Assembly (NCBI RefSeq): GCF_015229955.1
Contig: NZ_JAAKYZ010000001.1
Span: forward strand, 682,001-746,000
Reading direction: 5' to 3'
DNA from: Campylobacter concisus
GTDB lineage: Bacteria; Campylobacterota; Campylobacteria; Campylobacterales; Campylobacteraceae
DNA length: 64,000 nt
Shown: positions 25,312 to 37,362 of the stretch, piece by piece
Numbering within the stretch: the stretch's first letter is position 1
How the letters are laid out: every line of letters starts with the position of its first letter
Notes under the pieces: generated by a model
The model's input: only the letters and a program-made list of their open reading frames with translations
Database searches by the model: none
What the model was told of the DNA's origin: nothing
Position numbers and translations under genes: made by a program

Positions 25312-27240
25312 GTGATAAGCCTAAAAAACATCACTAAAAGCTTTAAGCTGGGTGACAATGAGATAGAGATCTTGCATGGCATAAATTTAGAGATAAAAAA
25401 GGGCGAATTTATAGCCATCATCGGTCAGTCTGGCTCTGGCAAATCAACCCTGATGAACATCCTTGGCTGCTTAGACAGCCCAAGTGGTGGGCAGTACCTG
25501 CTAGATGGTAAAGATATATCAAAATTTGATAGCGACGCACTTGCCAAGCTTAGAAGGGATAAATTTGGCTTTATCTTTCAAAGATATAACCTGCTTAGCA
25601 CGATGAACGCCCTTGAAAACGTCGCACTGCCTAGCATCTATGCAGGTGCAAACAAGAGCGAGCGAGAAAAAAGAGGGATGGAGATCTTAGACTCTCTTGG
25701 ACTTAGCGAAAAGGCAAAAAATTTACCAAATAAGCTCTCAGGCGGACAGCAGCAAAGGGTCTCCATAGCAAGGGCACTGATGAATGGTGGCGAGATCATT
25801 TTAGCAGACGAACCAACAGGCGCGCTTGATAGCAAAAGTGGGCTAAGGGTGATGGAAATTTTAGTTGATCTTTATAAAAAAGGTCACACCATCATCATCG
25901 TCACGCACGACCCAAAGATCGCAGAGTACGCTAGCCGTGTGATCGAGATAAAAGATGGCAACATCGTAAGTGACAATGTCAAAAATAGCAAAATTTATGA
26001 AGCCAGCAAGCAAACCCAGCCAGAAAAAAGTAAATTTACCTACTATAAAGACCAGCTCATAGAGAGCTTTAAAATGTCAGTAAATGCGATGCTAGCGCAC
26101 AAACTAAGATCGCTTTTAACGATGCTTGGCATTATTATCGGCATTACAGCTGTAATTAGCGTCGTTGCCCTTGGCAAGGGCTCGCAGGAGCAAATTTTAG
26201 CTGGTATCAGAAAGATCGGCACAAACACGATCGACATCATGCCAGGTAAAGGCTTTGGCGATATGCTCTCAGGCAAGGTAAAAACGCTCTCCATAAGCGA
26301 CGCAAACATGCTTGCCAAGCAGTCTTTTTTAGACTCAGTCACGCCAAATACAAGCACTTCAGGCGTGCTAACTTATGAAAATATCTCGCTAAGTGCGAGC
26401 CTAAAAGGCGGTGGAGTAGGGAGCTTTGATGTAAATGGGCTAAAGCTAGAAGAGGGCAGAATTTACGATGATGACGAGGTTTTAAACTCAGCTTCAGTCG
26501 CTCTAATAGATCAAAACACTAAAAATAGCATCTTTAAAAATGATGATCCTATCGGTAAGATCATACTTTTTAACAAAAGGCCACTTCGCATTATCGGCGT
26601 TTTGCAAAAGGATGATTTTAAGATGGGCGATTCAAGCACGCTTAAAATTTACGCTCCATACACGACTGTGCTAAACAAGGTCACAGGGGATAAATTTATA
26701 AGCTCGGTCACCGCCAAAGTAAATGAGGGCGTCAATGCGCAAATCGCCGAAAAAACGCTAACTGAGCTTTTAGAGATCAAGCACGGCAAAAAGGACTTTT
26801 TTACAAGAAACTCAGACAGCATCAAGCAAACGATCGAAGAGACCATCTCGACCATGCGCCTGCTCATCTCAAGCATCGCCGTCGTCTCGCTCGTAGTTGG
26901 GGGCATAGGCGTCATGAACATCATGCTAGTCTCAGTCACCGAGCGCACCAAAGAGATAGGCATAAAAATGGCGATCGGAGCCAGACAGAGCAATATCTTA
27001 CAGCAGTTTTTGATAGAGGCGGTGCTACTTTGCCTTATCGGCGGAGCCATCGGCATCGTCCTATCCTACGCTATTGGCTACATCTTTAACAACTTCTTAA
27101 ACGGCTTTAGCATGATCTTTTCAAACGGCTCGATCGTACTTGCACTTGTCACGTCGATGGCTATTGGCATCATCTTTGGCTACATGCCTGCCAAAAACGC
27201 CTCGAAACTAAATCCAATAGATGCGCTTTCAAGGGAGTAA
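25312..27240 (+). CDS. macB: MacB-type ABC exporter (fused ATPase-permease)
   Basis: A 642-residue protein. The N-terminal ATPase has Walker A GQSGSGKSTLMNILG, signature LSGGQQQRVSIARAL and Walker B ILADEPTGALDS. The permease begins at about residue 260 with one membrane helix (LTMLGIIIGITAVISVVALG), then a large periplasmic domain and three C-terminal helices including the FtsX-type VVGGIGVMNIMLVSVTERTK. This is the MacB mechanotransmission architecture. Substrates in other species are macrolides, lipopeptides, haem precursors or toxins; the one here is unknown. The start is GTG directly after the macA stop. Confidence 0.94.
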   Translation: MISLKNITKSFKLGDNEIEILHGINLEIKKGEFIAIIGQSGSGKSTLMNILGCLDSPSGGQYLLDGKDISKFDSDALAKLRRDKFGFIFQRYNLLSTMNALENVALPSIYAGANKSEREKRGMEILDSLGLSEKAKNLPNKLSGGQQQRVSIARALMNGGEIILADEPTGALDSKSGLRVMEILVDLYKKGHTIIIVTHDPKIAEYASRVIEIKDGNIVSDNVKNSKIYEASKQTQPEKSKFTYYKDQLIESFKMSVNAMLAHKLRSLLTMLGIIIGITAVISVVALGKGSQEQILAGIRKIGTNTIDIMPGKGFGDMLSGKVKTLSISDANMLAKQSFLDSVTPNTSTSGVLTYENISLSASLKGGGVGSFDVNGLKLEEGRIYDDDEVLNSASVALIDQNTKNSIFKNDDPIGKIILFNKRPLRIIGVLQKDDFKMGDSSTLKIYAPYTTVLNKVTGDKFISSVTAKVNEGVNAQIAEKTLTELLEIKHGKKDFFTRNSDSIKQTIEETISTMRLLISSIAVVSLVVGGIGVMNIMLVSVTERTKEIGIKMAIGARQSNILQQFLIEAVLLCLIGGAIGIVLSYAIGYIFNNFLNGFSMIFSNGSIVLALVTSMAIGIIFGYMPAKNASKLNPIDALSRE

Positions 27241-27241
27241 T

Positions 27242-28588
27242 ATGAAATTTCTAAGCCTAGCTTTAGTGCTCGTTTTAAGCGGCTGCGCTGTTAAAAATAT
27301 AGATGAAAACTATAAGCAAATTTTACTTGAAGATAATGCAAGCCGTGAGCTAAATTTAAACACTTCTTGGTGGAAGCAGTATGAGCAAAGCTACCTTGAT
27401 GAGCTTGTAGAACTTGCTCTTAAAAACAACACCGACCTTGCAAAAGCTGCGATAAATGTAAATAAAGCGCTCGCTCAAGCTGGCGTTTTGCAGGCAAATT
27501 TAATCCCAAGTTTTAACGCTGGTTTTGAGGCAACAAGTAGCAAAAATATAAAAGAGGGCGGTGCTTCTAGTAGAAACTTTGGCTCAAGCATAGGGCTTAG
27601 CTACGAGCTTGACCTTTGGCAAAAGCTAGCAAATAGCAAAGACGCAGCGATGTTTGAGGCAAAAGCAACTAAATTTGATCTAGAAGCTAGCAAACTAAGC
27701 GTCATAAACTCAGTAGCAGACGCTTATTTTCAAATTTTATATCTAAATGAGAGCATCAAAACTTATGAGCAAATTTTAGAAATTTATAATGAGCTAAATA
27801 AGATAGTTGGGCTTAAATTTAGGCTTGGCAAAGAGGAGGCGCTAAGCCTAAAACAGATAAACTCACAGCTCTTAAGCGCTCAAAATAAGATAGAAAGTGC
27901 CAAAAAAGAGCTTGTGACTGCCAAGAAAACGCTTAGGATTTTGCTAAATGAGAGGCCAGAGTTTGAGCTTAAATTTGAAGATCTCACGCTAAGTCCCGTT
28001 AAAAGAGTGGGCGTTGATCTAGATGTGCCAACAAGCGCCATAGCAAACCGCCCTGATCTAAGAGCGGCCATTTACCGCATAGAAGAGGGCATCTTAAACT
28101 ACAAAGCGAGCCAAAAAGAGTTTTATCCAAGCATCACGCTAGGAGCCAGCCTCAAAAGTAGCACCGACAAAAAAGAGGAAGCCTTTAGCCTTAAATTTCT
28201 AAATGGCAACATCGCCCTGAATTTACCATTTTTAAACTATGCTAAGCTAAAGTCAAATTTAAAGGTTAGCGAGGCAAATTTCGAGCTTGCAAAGCTAAAC
28301 TACATAAGCACTCTAAATAGCGCACTAAACGAGATAGACGCATTTTACAAAGGCTACCTAAACGACGAAGCGCTACTTGCTAACTACCAAGAGCAGATAA
28401 AAAACTACGAGGAAATTTCAAAAATTTACGAGCTAAAATACTCCTACGGCAAAGTCGAGCTAAAGCAGTTTTTGGAGGCTAAAAATAGCGAGCTAGAGGC
28501 TAAAATAGGGCTATTAAAAGCAAAATACACGCTTTTACAAGACGAGCTAAATATCTACAAAGCCATGGCAGGCAAATTTAATAGATAA
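27242..28588 (+). CDS. TolC/NodT-family outer membrane efflux lipoprotein
   Basis: A 448-residue outer-membrane factor. The signal sequence MKFLSLALVLVLSGC ends in a lipobox (LSGC), so the mature protein is lipidated. The rest is the typical two-fold repeat of long helices and beta strands, with the RPDLRAAIYRIEEGILNYKA segment (NRPDL motif) near residue 275. I use the ATG at 27242 (SD AAGGGAG), which is one base past the macB stop; a longer start inside macB would displace the signal peptide. It supplies the exit duct for MacAB. Confidence 0.92.
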   Translation: MKFLSLALVLVLSGCAVKNIDENYKQILLEDNASRELNLNTSWWKQYEQSYLDELVELALKNNTDLAKAAINVNKALAQAGVLQANLIPSFNAGFEATSSKNIKEGGASSRNFGSSIGLSYELDLWQKLANSKDAAMFEAKATKFDLEASKLSVINSVADAYFQILYLNESIKTYEQILEIYNELNKIVGLKFRLGKEEALSLKQINSQLLSAQNKIESAKKELVTAKKTLRILLNERPEFELKFEDLTLSPVKRVGVDLDVPTSAIANRPDLRAAIYRIEEGILNYKASQKEFYPSITLGASLKSSTDKKEEAFSLKFLNGNIALNLPFLNYAKLKSNLKVSEANFELAKLNYISTLNSALNEIDAFYKGYLNDEALLANYQEQIKNYEEISKIYELKYSYGKVELKQFLEAKNSELEAKIGLLKAKYTLLQDELNIYKAMAGKFNR

Positions 28589-29152
28589 ATTTATAAGCTT
28601 AGTTTGGAGCTAAGAGACAAACGAGTGTAGCGCAGATAAAACCAAAGCAAACAAAAAAGAGTTGTGGAATTTCTCTCATTTATGAGAAGATATGCTAGAA
28701 ATTTTAGACTCACCAATCTTTATACTAAAAAATATACACTAAATGTCCATATATTCTTTCTTTAGTTAAATTTAAAAAACAGGGTAGCTAAATTTTCTGC
28801 CACAATTATTTTTGAAAATTGTAAAATTTTAACTAATTTTTTACAAATATTTTTACATCAAATTTAATGGATAAATTAAAATCATACAAAAGATAAAATC
28901 CAAAATAAACCTATAAATCAATATTTAAATTCATATAAAAGAAAAAATAAGAAAATTAAAATAGCAATTTGAAAATTATAGTTTTCAATACAAATATATA
29001 AAAAAGCTTGTATTTTACCTTTTAACATATTCATATTAAGTATTATGCTTTTAAATTATCTTTTTAAAATGAAAGTCATATTTGATTTTTTGAAAACTTA
29101 CACATTTAGAAGTAAGTTTTCAAAAATTAGAAGTTTTATAAGATTGTAGATT
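28589..29152. other. 564-base AT-rich intergenic region without a gene
   Basis: I find no ORF with a plausible ribosome-binding site and no tRNA. The region is strongly AT-rich, especially 28730-29050. It lies between the tail of the efflux operon (+) and the tail of the YqeY gene (-), so it is convergent. It contains a short inverted repeat at 28969-28988 (TTGAAAA/TTTTCAA) and the strong one at 29087-29126, listed separately. It may be the remains of a lost gene. Confidence 0.6.
29087..29126 (-). terminator. long perfect hairpin downstream of the YqeY gene
   Basis: TTTTTGAAAACTTAC and GTAAGTTTTCAAAAA are perfect 15-base inverted repeats around a 10-base loop, 26 bases after the stop at 29153. 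The stem is AT-rich but long, and it ends in A/T tracts on both sides, so it can act as an intrinsic terminator in either direction for the convergent operons. Confidence 0.7.
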
Positions 29153-29584
29153 TTAAGCCAAAAGCTCTTTTGCGATCATACTTATGCGTTTTGCTTCAGC
29201 ACTTGCTCCGATCTCATCTTTTGCTATTTTCATTACAGCACCTAAATTTTTACCAGCTCTTTCAATAATATTTTTTATTTTCTCTTTAAGCTCTTCATCG
29301 CTTAGTTGTGCTGGCAAATATGCCTTAATAAGCTCAATCTCGCCCTGCTCTTTTTTAGCCAAATCCTCTCTAGCGCCTTTTATATAAAGCTCAACCGAGT
29401 CAGCCCTCTTTTTGATCTCCTTTTGAAGTAGCGGAAGTACCACTTCATCAGTCATTTCAATCCTTTGATCGACTTCAACTTGCTTAAGTGCTGCATTTAG
29501 CATTCTTAAAGTATCTCTTTTAAACTCATCTTTTGCCTTCATAGCCTCTTTTATATCAGATAAAATTTGCTCTCTTATGCTCAT
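29153..29584 (-). CDS. GatB/YqeY domain-containing protein
   Basis: A 143-residue stand-alone YqeY protein. The conserved start (SIREQILSDIKEAMKAKDEF, with KRDTLRMLNAALKQVEVD following) and the central KKRADSVELYIKGAREDLAKK are the family hallmarks. It resembles the tail domain of GatB, which binds tRNA in amidotransferase, but the free-standing protein has no settled function. SD GGAGA before the ATG. It is 30 bases downstream of the Ppx/GppA gene on the same strand. Confidence 0.9.
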   Translation of the reverse strand: MSIREQILSDIKEAMKAKDEFKRDTLRMLNAALKQVEVDQRIEMTDEVVLPLLQKEIKKRADSVELYIKGAREDLAKKEQGEIELIKAYLPAQLSDEELKEKIKNIIERAGKNLGAVMKIAKDEIGASAEAKRISMIAKELLA

Positions 29585-29614
29585 TTTCTCTCCTTTAAAT
29601 TTTTGAAATATTAA

Positions 29615-30517
29615 CTAAAAATTTGTGATAATTTCTTGAAATTTTCCTTGCAGATAGGCCACACCAACACCCTCTCTAAGCCCATCGTCAATAACTAAAA
29701 ATTTTGCTTCTTGCTCGCCTAGAAGCTCCTCTAAAAGTAAGGTTCCAGCGATGAGCGGATACTTTCTACTTCTTCCAACCTCCACATCAGCGCTCTTATC
29801 ATCCATCTTTAAAAGTTCATCTACAAACCAAGCAAGATCATCATTTTTAAGCTCAAATCCGCTTACTTTTTTTGGATCATAGTTATCGTAGTTAAGTCCA
29901 AGTCGCAGCGCTGCGATAGTAGTTGGTACGCCAGAAGTCAGCACAATAAATTTATTTTTTAAGCTATTTAAAAATTCTCTTGCATCTTTTGTATAAATTT
30001 TTGCATTTTCTTGCATTAAATCAAGCGTTTTAAATTTCTCAAAAAATGTAATAATGCCAAATTTAAAGCTCATAAAATTTCCATCTTCGCCGATCTCTGA
30101 GCTTGCTCCACCGATGTCAATGACGCTAAAATTTTCATTTATTCCAAGCTTTTTAAAAGCATTTTGAACACCCAAAAATGTAAGCTTTGCTTCTGCTTTA
30201 CCACTGATGATATGAAAATTTATGCCAAATTTTTCTCTTATCTCGCTAAAAATTTCCTCACTATTTGACGCTACCCTAAAAGCCTCAGTCGCGACTGCTG
30301 CGCATTTAAATTTGTCAAAATCAAATTTATTTTTAGCCTCCGCTATCGCTTCAAAGAGCCTATTTTTAGACTCATCTGCTATCTTGCCACTTTCATTTAG
30401 CCCTCTAGCAGCTCCTACTATCTTTTCATAAATTTGCTCATTACTAAAGCCATTTTGCTCTTTTTTGACAAGTGCTACGCGAAATGTGTTTGAGCCAAGA
30501 TCGATCGCTATAACCAA
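29615..30517 (-). CDS. Ppx/GppA family phosphatase
   Basis: A 300-residue protein with the actin-like fold of exopolyphosphatase/pppGpp phosphohydrolases. Phosphate-1 motif IDLGSNTFRVALV opens the protein and phosphate-2 is VIDIGGASSEIG at about residue 135, followed by TSGVPTTIAALRLGL. It has only the two N-terminal domains; the C-terminal HD-like region of E. coli Ppx is missing, as is usual in epsilonproteobacteria. Substrate is polyphosphate or pppGpp, not decidable here. The start is TTG at 30517 with AAGGAT upstream. Confidence 0.88.
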   Translation of the reverse strand: MVIAIDLGSNTFRVALVKKEQNGFSNEQIYEKIVGAARGLNESGKIADESKNRLFEAIAEAKNKFDFDKFKCAAVATEAFRVASNSEEIFSEIREKFGINFHIISGKAEAKLTFLGVQNAFKKLGINENFSVIDIGGASSEIGEDGNFMSFKFGIITFFEKFKTLDLMQENAKIYTKDAREFLNSLKNKFIVLTSGVPTTIAALRLGLNYDNYDPKKVSGFELKNDDLAWFVDELLKMDDKSADVEVGRSRKYPLIAGTLLLEELLGEQEAKFLVIDDGLREGVGVAYLQGKFQEIITNF

Positions 30518-30611
30518 AATTTATCCTTAAAAATTTTTTCAGATTCTAACATATGATAATTTAGTATCATTTAAAGTTGAAAAATTCTAAAAACTTTAAT
30601 ATTTTTCAAGA

Positions 30612-30617
30612 TATAAT
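30612..30617 (+). promoter_or_regulatory. -10 element of the pit promoter
   Basis: TATAAT in the context GATATAATCCC, about 30 bases before the TTG start of pit and upstream of its strong Shine-Dalgarno (AAGGGGG). It lies in the divergent gap with the Ppx/GppA gene. Confidence 0.5.
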
Positions 30618-30647
30618 CCCTATCAAAAACCTTATAAGGGGGCTTGA

Positions 30648-32186
30648 TTGCTTCGAGATAACTTATTGGCATTTGTTATTTTTGCAATTTGTAGCGTTGG
30701 ATTTTTCGTTTGGGGCTATCAATACATCCCGACAAATAACTACTTTTTATTCTTGATCGCTGGCATGTTTGGTCTTTTTATGGCCTTTAATATCGGTGGA
30801 AATGACGTTGCAAATAGCTTTGGCACAAGCGTTGGTGCTAAGACGCTAACACTTAAGCAAGCTCTCATCATCGCAGCTATTTTTGAGCTTAGCGGTGCGA
30901 TATTTGCAGGATCAGAGGTTACAAATACGATTAGAAACGAGATCGTGAAATTTCCAAGCGATCTAAACCCGATGAAATTTGTCATCATCATGATCTCAGC
31001 CCTTCTTAGCTCAGGCCTTTGGCTATTTTACGCATCCAAAAAAGGTCTGCCAGTCTCGACCACTCACTCGATCGTTGGCGGCATAGTTGGAGCAGGACTT
31101 GCTATGGGCTTTATGATAAAAGATCCAGAACCATTTAACATGGTCTCATGGAGCGAGATCGGCAGGATCGCCGTAAGTTGGGTTATATCTCCACTACTTG
31201 GCGGCGTGATGTCTTACATTATATTTGGCTACGTAAAAAGTAAGATTATCGAGCCAACACATGAACTTAAAATGAATCTAAAAGCGCTAAAGGCTGAGAG
31301 AAAAGCATATAAAGAAAGCTTTGTAAAAGCACTAAAAACAAAGCCGGCCGAGGAGCAAATAGCTACTCTTTCAAAGATCGCAGTTATCGACGAGGACGAA
31401 ATCGAAACCACTGAATACAGCGAGTATCGCTCAAAAATTCGCATCATGAAAGATGGTGAAAAAGAGATAGACACTTTTAAAGCGATGAAAAAGCACATCC
31501 CAATCATCGCTGGATTTGCCGCGATGGTGATCTCGTCGATGATGCTTTTTAAAGGGCTTGAGCATATAAATTTAGCCTTTAGTATTATCCAAACAGTCTG
31601 GATCATCTTCGTCATCGGAGCTCTAGCATATCTTGCAAGCCTTGCTATCATAAACGTCATGAGTAAAAACGATAGTGAAAAGAGCATCAATAGAATTTTC
31701 TCATGGTTTCAAATTTTTACCGCTTCATCTTTTGCGTTTTCACACGGCGCAAACGACATTGCAAATGCAGTTGGACCATTTGCAGCCGTACTTGACGTGC
31801 TAAAAACTGGCTCTATAAACGAAAGCTCGCCCATACCTAGTATCGCAATGGTAACCTTTGGTATCTCGCTTGTCGTTGGACTCTGGTTTTTAGGCAAAGA
31901 GGTGATCACTACTATAGGCTCAAAACTAGCCGAAATTTTGCCGACAACTGGCTTTAGTGCGGAGCTTGCCTCAAGTATCGTCATACTTCTAGCTACAAAG
32001 CTTGGCATACCAGTTAGCTCGACGCATATCCTAATAGGCGCAGTTTTGGGCATTGGCATCGTAAATAAAAACGCAAACTGGAAAATGGTAAGACCTATCA
32101 TCTTAGCTTGGCTCATCACTCTTCCAGCGGCTGCTATCTCATCGGCTATATTTTACTTTGCCCTTGCTAAATTTCTAGGTGTTTAG
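30648..32186 (+). CDS. pit: PiT-family inorganic phosphate transporter
   Basis: A 512-residue inner-membrane protein with about ten hydrophobic segments. The duplicated PiT signature is clear: GGNDVANSFGTSVGAKTL (about residue 50) and SHGANDIANAVGPFAAVLD (about 365), with VSTTHSIVGG and VSSTHILIGA in the two halves. A charged cytoplasmic loop of roughly 80 residues (about 200-280) separates the halves. PiT transporters carry metal-phosphate in symport with a cation. The start is TTG with AAGGGGG upstream. Its divergent neighbour is a Ppx/GppA-family protein, so a phosphate/polyphosphate link is plausible. Confidence 0.93.
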   Translation: MLRDNLLAFVIFAICSVGFFVWGYQYIPTNNYFLFLIAGMFGLFMAFNIGGNDVANSFGTSVGAKTLTLKQALIIAAIFELSGAIFAGSEVTNTIRNEIVKFPSDLNPMKFVIIMISALLSSGLWLFYASKKGLPVSTTHSIVGGIVGAGLAMGFMIKDPEPFNMVSWSEIGRIAVSWVISPLLGGVMSYIIFGYVKSKIIEPTHELKMNLKALKAERKAYKESFVKALKTKPAEEQIATLSKIAVIDEDEIETTEYSEYRSKIRIMKDGEKEIDTFKAMKKHIPIIAGFAAMVISSMMLFKGLEHINLAFSIIQTVWIIFVIGALAYLASLAIINVMSKNDSEKSINRIFSWFQIFTASSFAFSHGANDIANAVGPFAAVLDVLKTGSINESSPIPSIAMVTFGISLVVGLWFLGKEVITTIGSKLAEILPTTGFSAELASSIVILLATKLGIPVSSTHILIGAVLGIGIVNKNANWKMVRPIILAWLITLPAAAISSAIFYFALAKFLGV

Positions 32187-32252
32187 TCATATTTTTAAAT
32201 AGCAAAATCGCCCTATTCTTTTGATGTTTTTTGTATAAATTTTATATGAAAG

Positions 32253-32279
32253 CTTGGCAAGTCGATCCAACCTGCCAAG
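32253..32279. terminator. hairpin between convergent pit and clpB
   Basis: CTTGGCA and TGCCAAG form a perfect 7-bp stem around a 13-base loop, between the pit stop (32186) and the clpB stop (32291). No clear T-run follows on either strand. It could serve both convergent genes. Confidence 0.5.
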
Positions 32280-32290
32280 TAAATTTGAAG

Positions 32291-34864
<2,574 letters not shown>

Positions 34865-34896
34865 TAAATCTCCTTGGATTATTTTATATGGTCGCC

Positions 34897-34926
34897 ATTA
34901 TATAACTTTAGTCTTATATTGTCAAG
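34897..34926 (-). promoter_or_regulatory. sigma-70 promoter with overlapping HAIR-like operator for clpB
   Basis: On the minus strand TTGACA (34925-34920) and TATAAT (34902-34897) are separated by exactly 17 bases, an ideal sigma-70 promoter 33 bases upstream of the ATG. Overlapping it is CTTGACA-N7-ACTAAAG (34926-34906), which matches the HspR operator HAIR (CTTGAGT-N7-ACTCAAG) at 11 of 14 positions with exact spacing. HspR repression of clpB is known in C. jejuni; binding here is inferred. Confidence 0.65.
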
Positions 34927-35083
34927 TATTTTTATAATGCTTGTCACTCTTTTTATTTAATTGCTAAAATTTGCTGTTATAAATTTGTATCAAAAACTAT
35001 CTAAAAGCAAAAATATAAGCTTAAATTTATACTTTTTTTAGCCAAAAGCTAATAGAATTGAGCCAAAAGTTATAGGAGAAATT

Positions 35084-36388
35084 TTGAATAAATTTAGTAG
35101 ATTTTTTGCACTAAAAATTACAGGTGCTTTGCTTATCTCAAGTGTAGCAGTGAATGCACTTTTTGCAAAGAGTGAAGACGAAGCAAGTGCGAAGCTTGAA
35201 GCACTTTCAAAGCTTACAAAAACAATTTCAACCGTTGAAAAATACTATGTTGATGATATTAAATTTAAAGAGATCATTGATAAAGCCATAGCAGGGTTAA
35301 TGCAAAATTTAGATGCCCACTCAAGCTTTTTAAATGAAAAAGCTTACAAAGATATGCAGGTGCAAACAAGTGGAGAATTTGGTGGCCTTGGCATAACAGT
35401 TGGCATGAAAGATAGCGCACTAACCGTTATTTCACCGATAGAAGATACCCCAGCTGATAAAGCAGGTATAAAATCAGGCGATATTATCTTAAGGATAGAT
35501 GGCAACTCAACTATCGGCACAACGATAGATGAAGCTGTAAATAAAATGCGTGGCAAGCCAAAAACTCCAATAACTATCACAATTTTGCGAAAAGGTGAGC
35601 AAAAACCATTTGATGTAAAGATCATAAGAGATCTTATAAAGGTTGAGTCTGTCTATGCAAAAATGATAGAAAATGATAACATTCTTTACGTGCGTGTCAC
35701 AAATTTTGACAAAAATGTTGTTACAAAGGTAAAAGAAGCAATCAAAGAATATCCAAAAGCAAGTGGTATCATACTTGATCTTAGAAACAATCCTGGCGGA
35801 CTTTTAAATCAAGCTGTCGATCTAGTGGATCTTTTTGTAGATAACGGCGTCATCGTCTCTCAAAAGGGTCGCGACGCATCTGAAAATGTAGAGTATAAAG
35901 CAAGTGCTAGTAAAACTCTTTCAAAACTACCGCTTGTTGCACTAGTAAATGGCGGAAGTGCTAGTGCTAGCGAGATCGTAAGCGGCTCACTTCAAGACCA
36001 TAAACGTGCTGTAATAATTGGCGAAAATACCTTTGGCAAAGGAAGCGTTCAAGTAATCCTTCCAATAGACGATACAGAAGCATTAAGGCTAACTATTGCA
36101 AGATACTACTTACCAAGTGGCAGAACTATCCAAGCAGTTGGCGTAACACCTGATGTAGTCGTGCATCCTGGCAAAGTGCCACAAAGCGACGATAGTGCAT
36201 TTAGTATCAAAGAGAGCGAGTTAAAAGCACACCTAAAAAGCGAGCTAAACAAGATAAATCCTACAAGCGAGGGCAATAAAACTGAAGCAAAAGATGATAA
36301 AAAGATAATCACGCAAAAAAAAGTTGATGAAGATATTCAATTAAAAACAGCAATTGATACGATCAAAATTTTAAAAATAAAACAATAA
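35084..36388 (+). CDS. ctpA: carboxy-terminal processing protease CtpA (S41)
   Basis: A 434-residue exported serine protease. A signal peptide (FFALKITGALLISSVAVNALFA) precedes a PDZ domain (GEFGGLGITVGMKDSALTVI, about residues 95-180) and the S41 protease core. The catalytic Ser is in GGSASASEIVSG (about residue 295) and the Lys in GENTFGKGSVQ (about 320). These proteases trim or degrade periplasmic proteins. The start is TTG with AGGAGA upstream. The gene leads the ctpA-purC-purS-purQ row as in C. jejuni. Confidence 0.93.
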   Translation: MNKFSRFFALKITGALLISSVAVNALFAKSEDEASAKLEALSKLTKTISTVEKYYVDDIKFKEIIDKAIAGLMQNLDAHSSFLNEKAYKDMQVQTSGEFGGLGITVGMKDSALTVISPIEDTPADKAGIKSGDIILRIDGNSTIGTTIDEAVNKMRGKPKTPITITILRKGEQKPFDVKIIRDLIKVESVYAKMIENDNILYVRVTNFDKNVVTKVKEAIKEYPKASGIILDLRNNPGGLLNQAVDLVDLFVDNGVIVSQKGRDASENVEYKASASKTLSKLPLVALVNGGSASASEIVSGSLQDHKRAVIIGENTFGKGSVQVILPIDDTEALRLTIARYYLPSGRTIQAVGVTPDVVVHPGKVPQSDDSAFSIKESELKAHLKSELNKINPTSEGNKTEAKDDKKIITQKKVDEDIQLKTAIDTIKILKIKQ

Positions 36389-36406
36389 ATTTAGAAGGAG
36401 ATCTCC

Positions 36407-37117
36407 ATGCAAAAAAGAGAGCTTATTTACGAGGGAAAAGGCAAAAAAATGTATGCCACAGACGATGCAAATCTGCTTGTGGCTGAATTTAAAGACGATC
36501 TAACAGCATTTGATGCTCAAAAAAGAGGCAACGAAGCTGGAAAAGGCGCATTAAATAATAAAATTTCAACACAGCTTTTTAGGCTTTTGGAGAGTAAAGG
36601 CATCGTGACTGACCTAGTTGAGACTATTAGCGACACTGAGCAAGTAGTCAAAAAATGTGAGATCATACCTCTTGAAGTTGTTGTTAGAAATATCGCAACT
36701 GGTTCACTTAGCAAAAGACTTGGCATAAAAGAAGGCACGGTTTTACCTTTTACACTTGTTGAGTTTTACTACAAAAACGACGATTTGCACGATCCATTAG
36801 TAACAGATGAGCACTGTATCATTATGGGATTAGTAAAGAGTGAAAAAGATCTTCAAACTCTAAGACACACAGCAAGAGAGATCAACTCTATATTATTTAA
36901 ATTTTTTGCCGAAAGAGATCTAAAACTAGTCGATTTTAAAATAGAATTTGGTATCGATAAAGACGGCAATATCATTTTAGCTGATGAAATAAGTCCTGAT
37001 AGTTGTAGATTCTGGGATGCTAAAACTAATGAAAAACTTGACAAAGATAGATTTAGACAAGACCTTGGTAGCGTAAAAGTCGCTTACGAAGAAGTTTTAA
37101 GAAGAATTTTATCGTAA
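36407..37117 (+). CDS. purC: phosphoribosylaminoimidazole-succinocarboxamide synthase PurC
   Basis: A 236-residue SAICAR synthetase (CAIR + Asp + ATP), an early-middle step of purine synthesis. Recognised from [16 protein letters not shown] at the N-terminus, [18 protein letters not shown] (about residue 85) and [15 protein letters not shown] (about 190). Length is normal for the family. Strong SD (AAGGAGA) 18 bases after the ctpA stop, so it probably shares the ctpA transcript. Confidence 0.96.
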   Translation: MQKRELIYEGKGKKMYATDDANLLVAEFKDDLTAFDAQKRGNEAGKGALNNKISTQLFRLLESKGIVTDLVETISDTEQVVKKCEIIPLEVVVRNIATGSLSKRLGIKEGTVLPFTLVEFYYKNDDLHDPLVTDEHCIIMGLVKSEKDLQTLRHTAREINSILFKFFAERDLKLVDFKIEFGIDKDGNIILADEISPDSCRFWDAKTNEKLDKDRFRQDLGSVKVAYEEVLRRILS

Positions 37118-37125
37118 GGACAAAA

Positions 37126-37362
37126 ATGAAAGCTGTTGTAAATATAGCATTAAGAAGTGGGGTCCTTGACCCTGCTGGCAAAGCAGTGGAGCATGCTTTA
37201 AATTCTCTCGGATTTAGTGGTGTATCAAATGTCAGAATAGGCAAACAAATCGTTTTAGATATCGATGAGAGCGATAAAAACAAAGCAAACGAGCAGCTAA
37301 AAGTGATGTGTGAAGAGCTTTTAGCAAATACTGTCATCGAAGACTATGAGATCGTGCTATGA
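37126..37362 (+). CDS. purS: FGAM synthase subunit PurS
   Basis: A 78-residue small subunit of the three-part phosphoribosylformylglycinamidine synthase. Typical sequence features are LRSGVLDPAGKAVEHALNSL and VRIGKQIVLDID. PurS bridges PurL and PurQ. It starts 8 bases after purC and overlaps purQ by 4 bases (ATGA). The large subunit gene purL is not in this window. Confidence 0.95.
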   Translation: MKAVVNIALRSGVLDPAGKAVEHALNSLGFSGVSNVRIGKQIVLDIDESDKNKANEQLKVMCEELLANTVIEDYEIVL

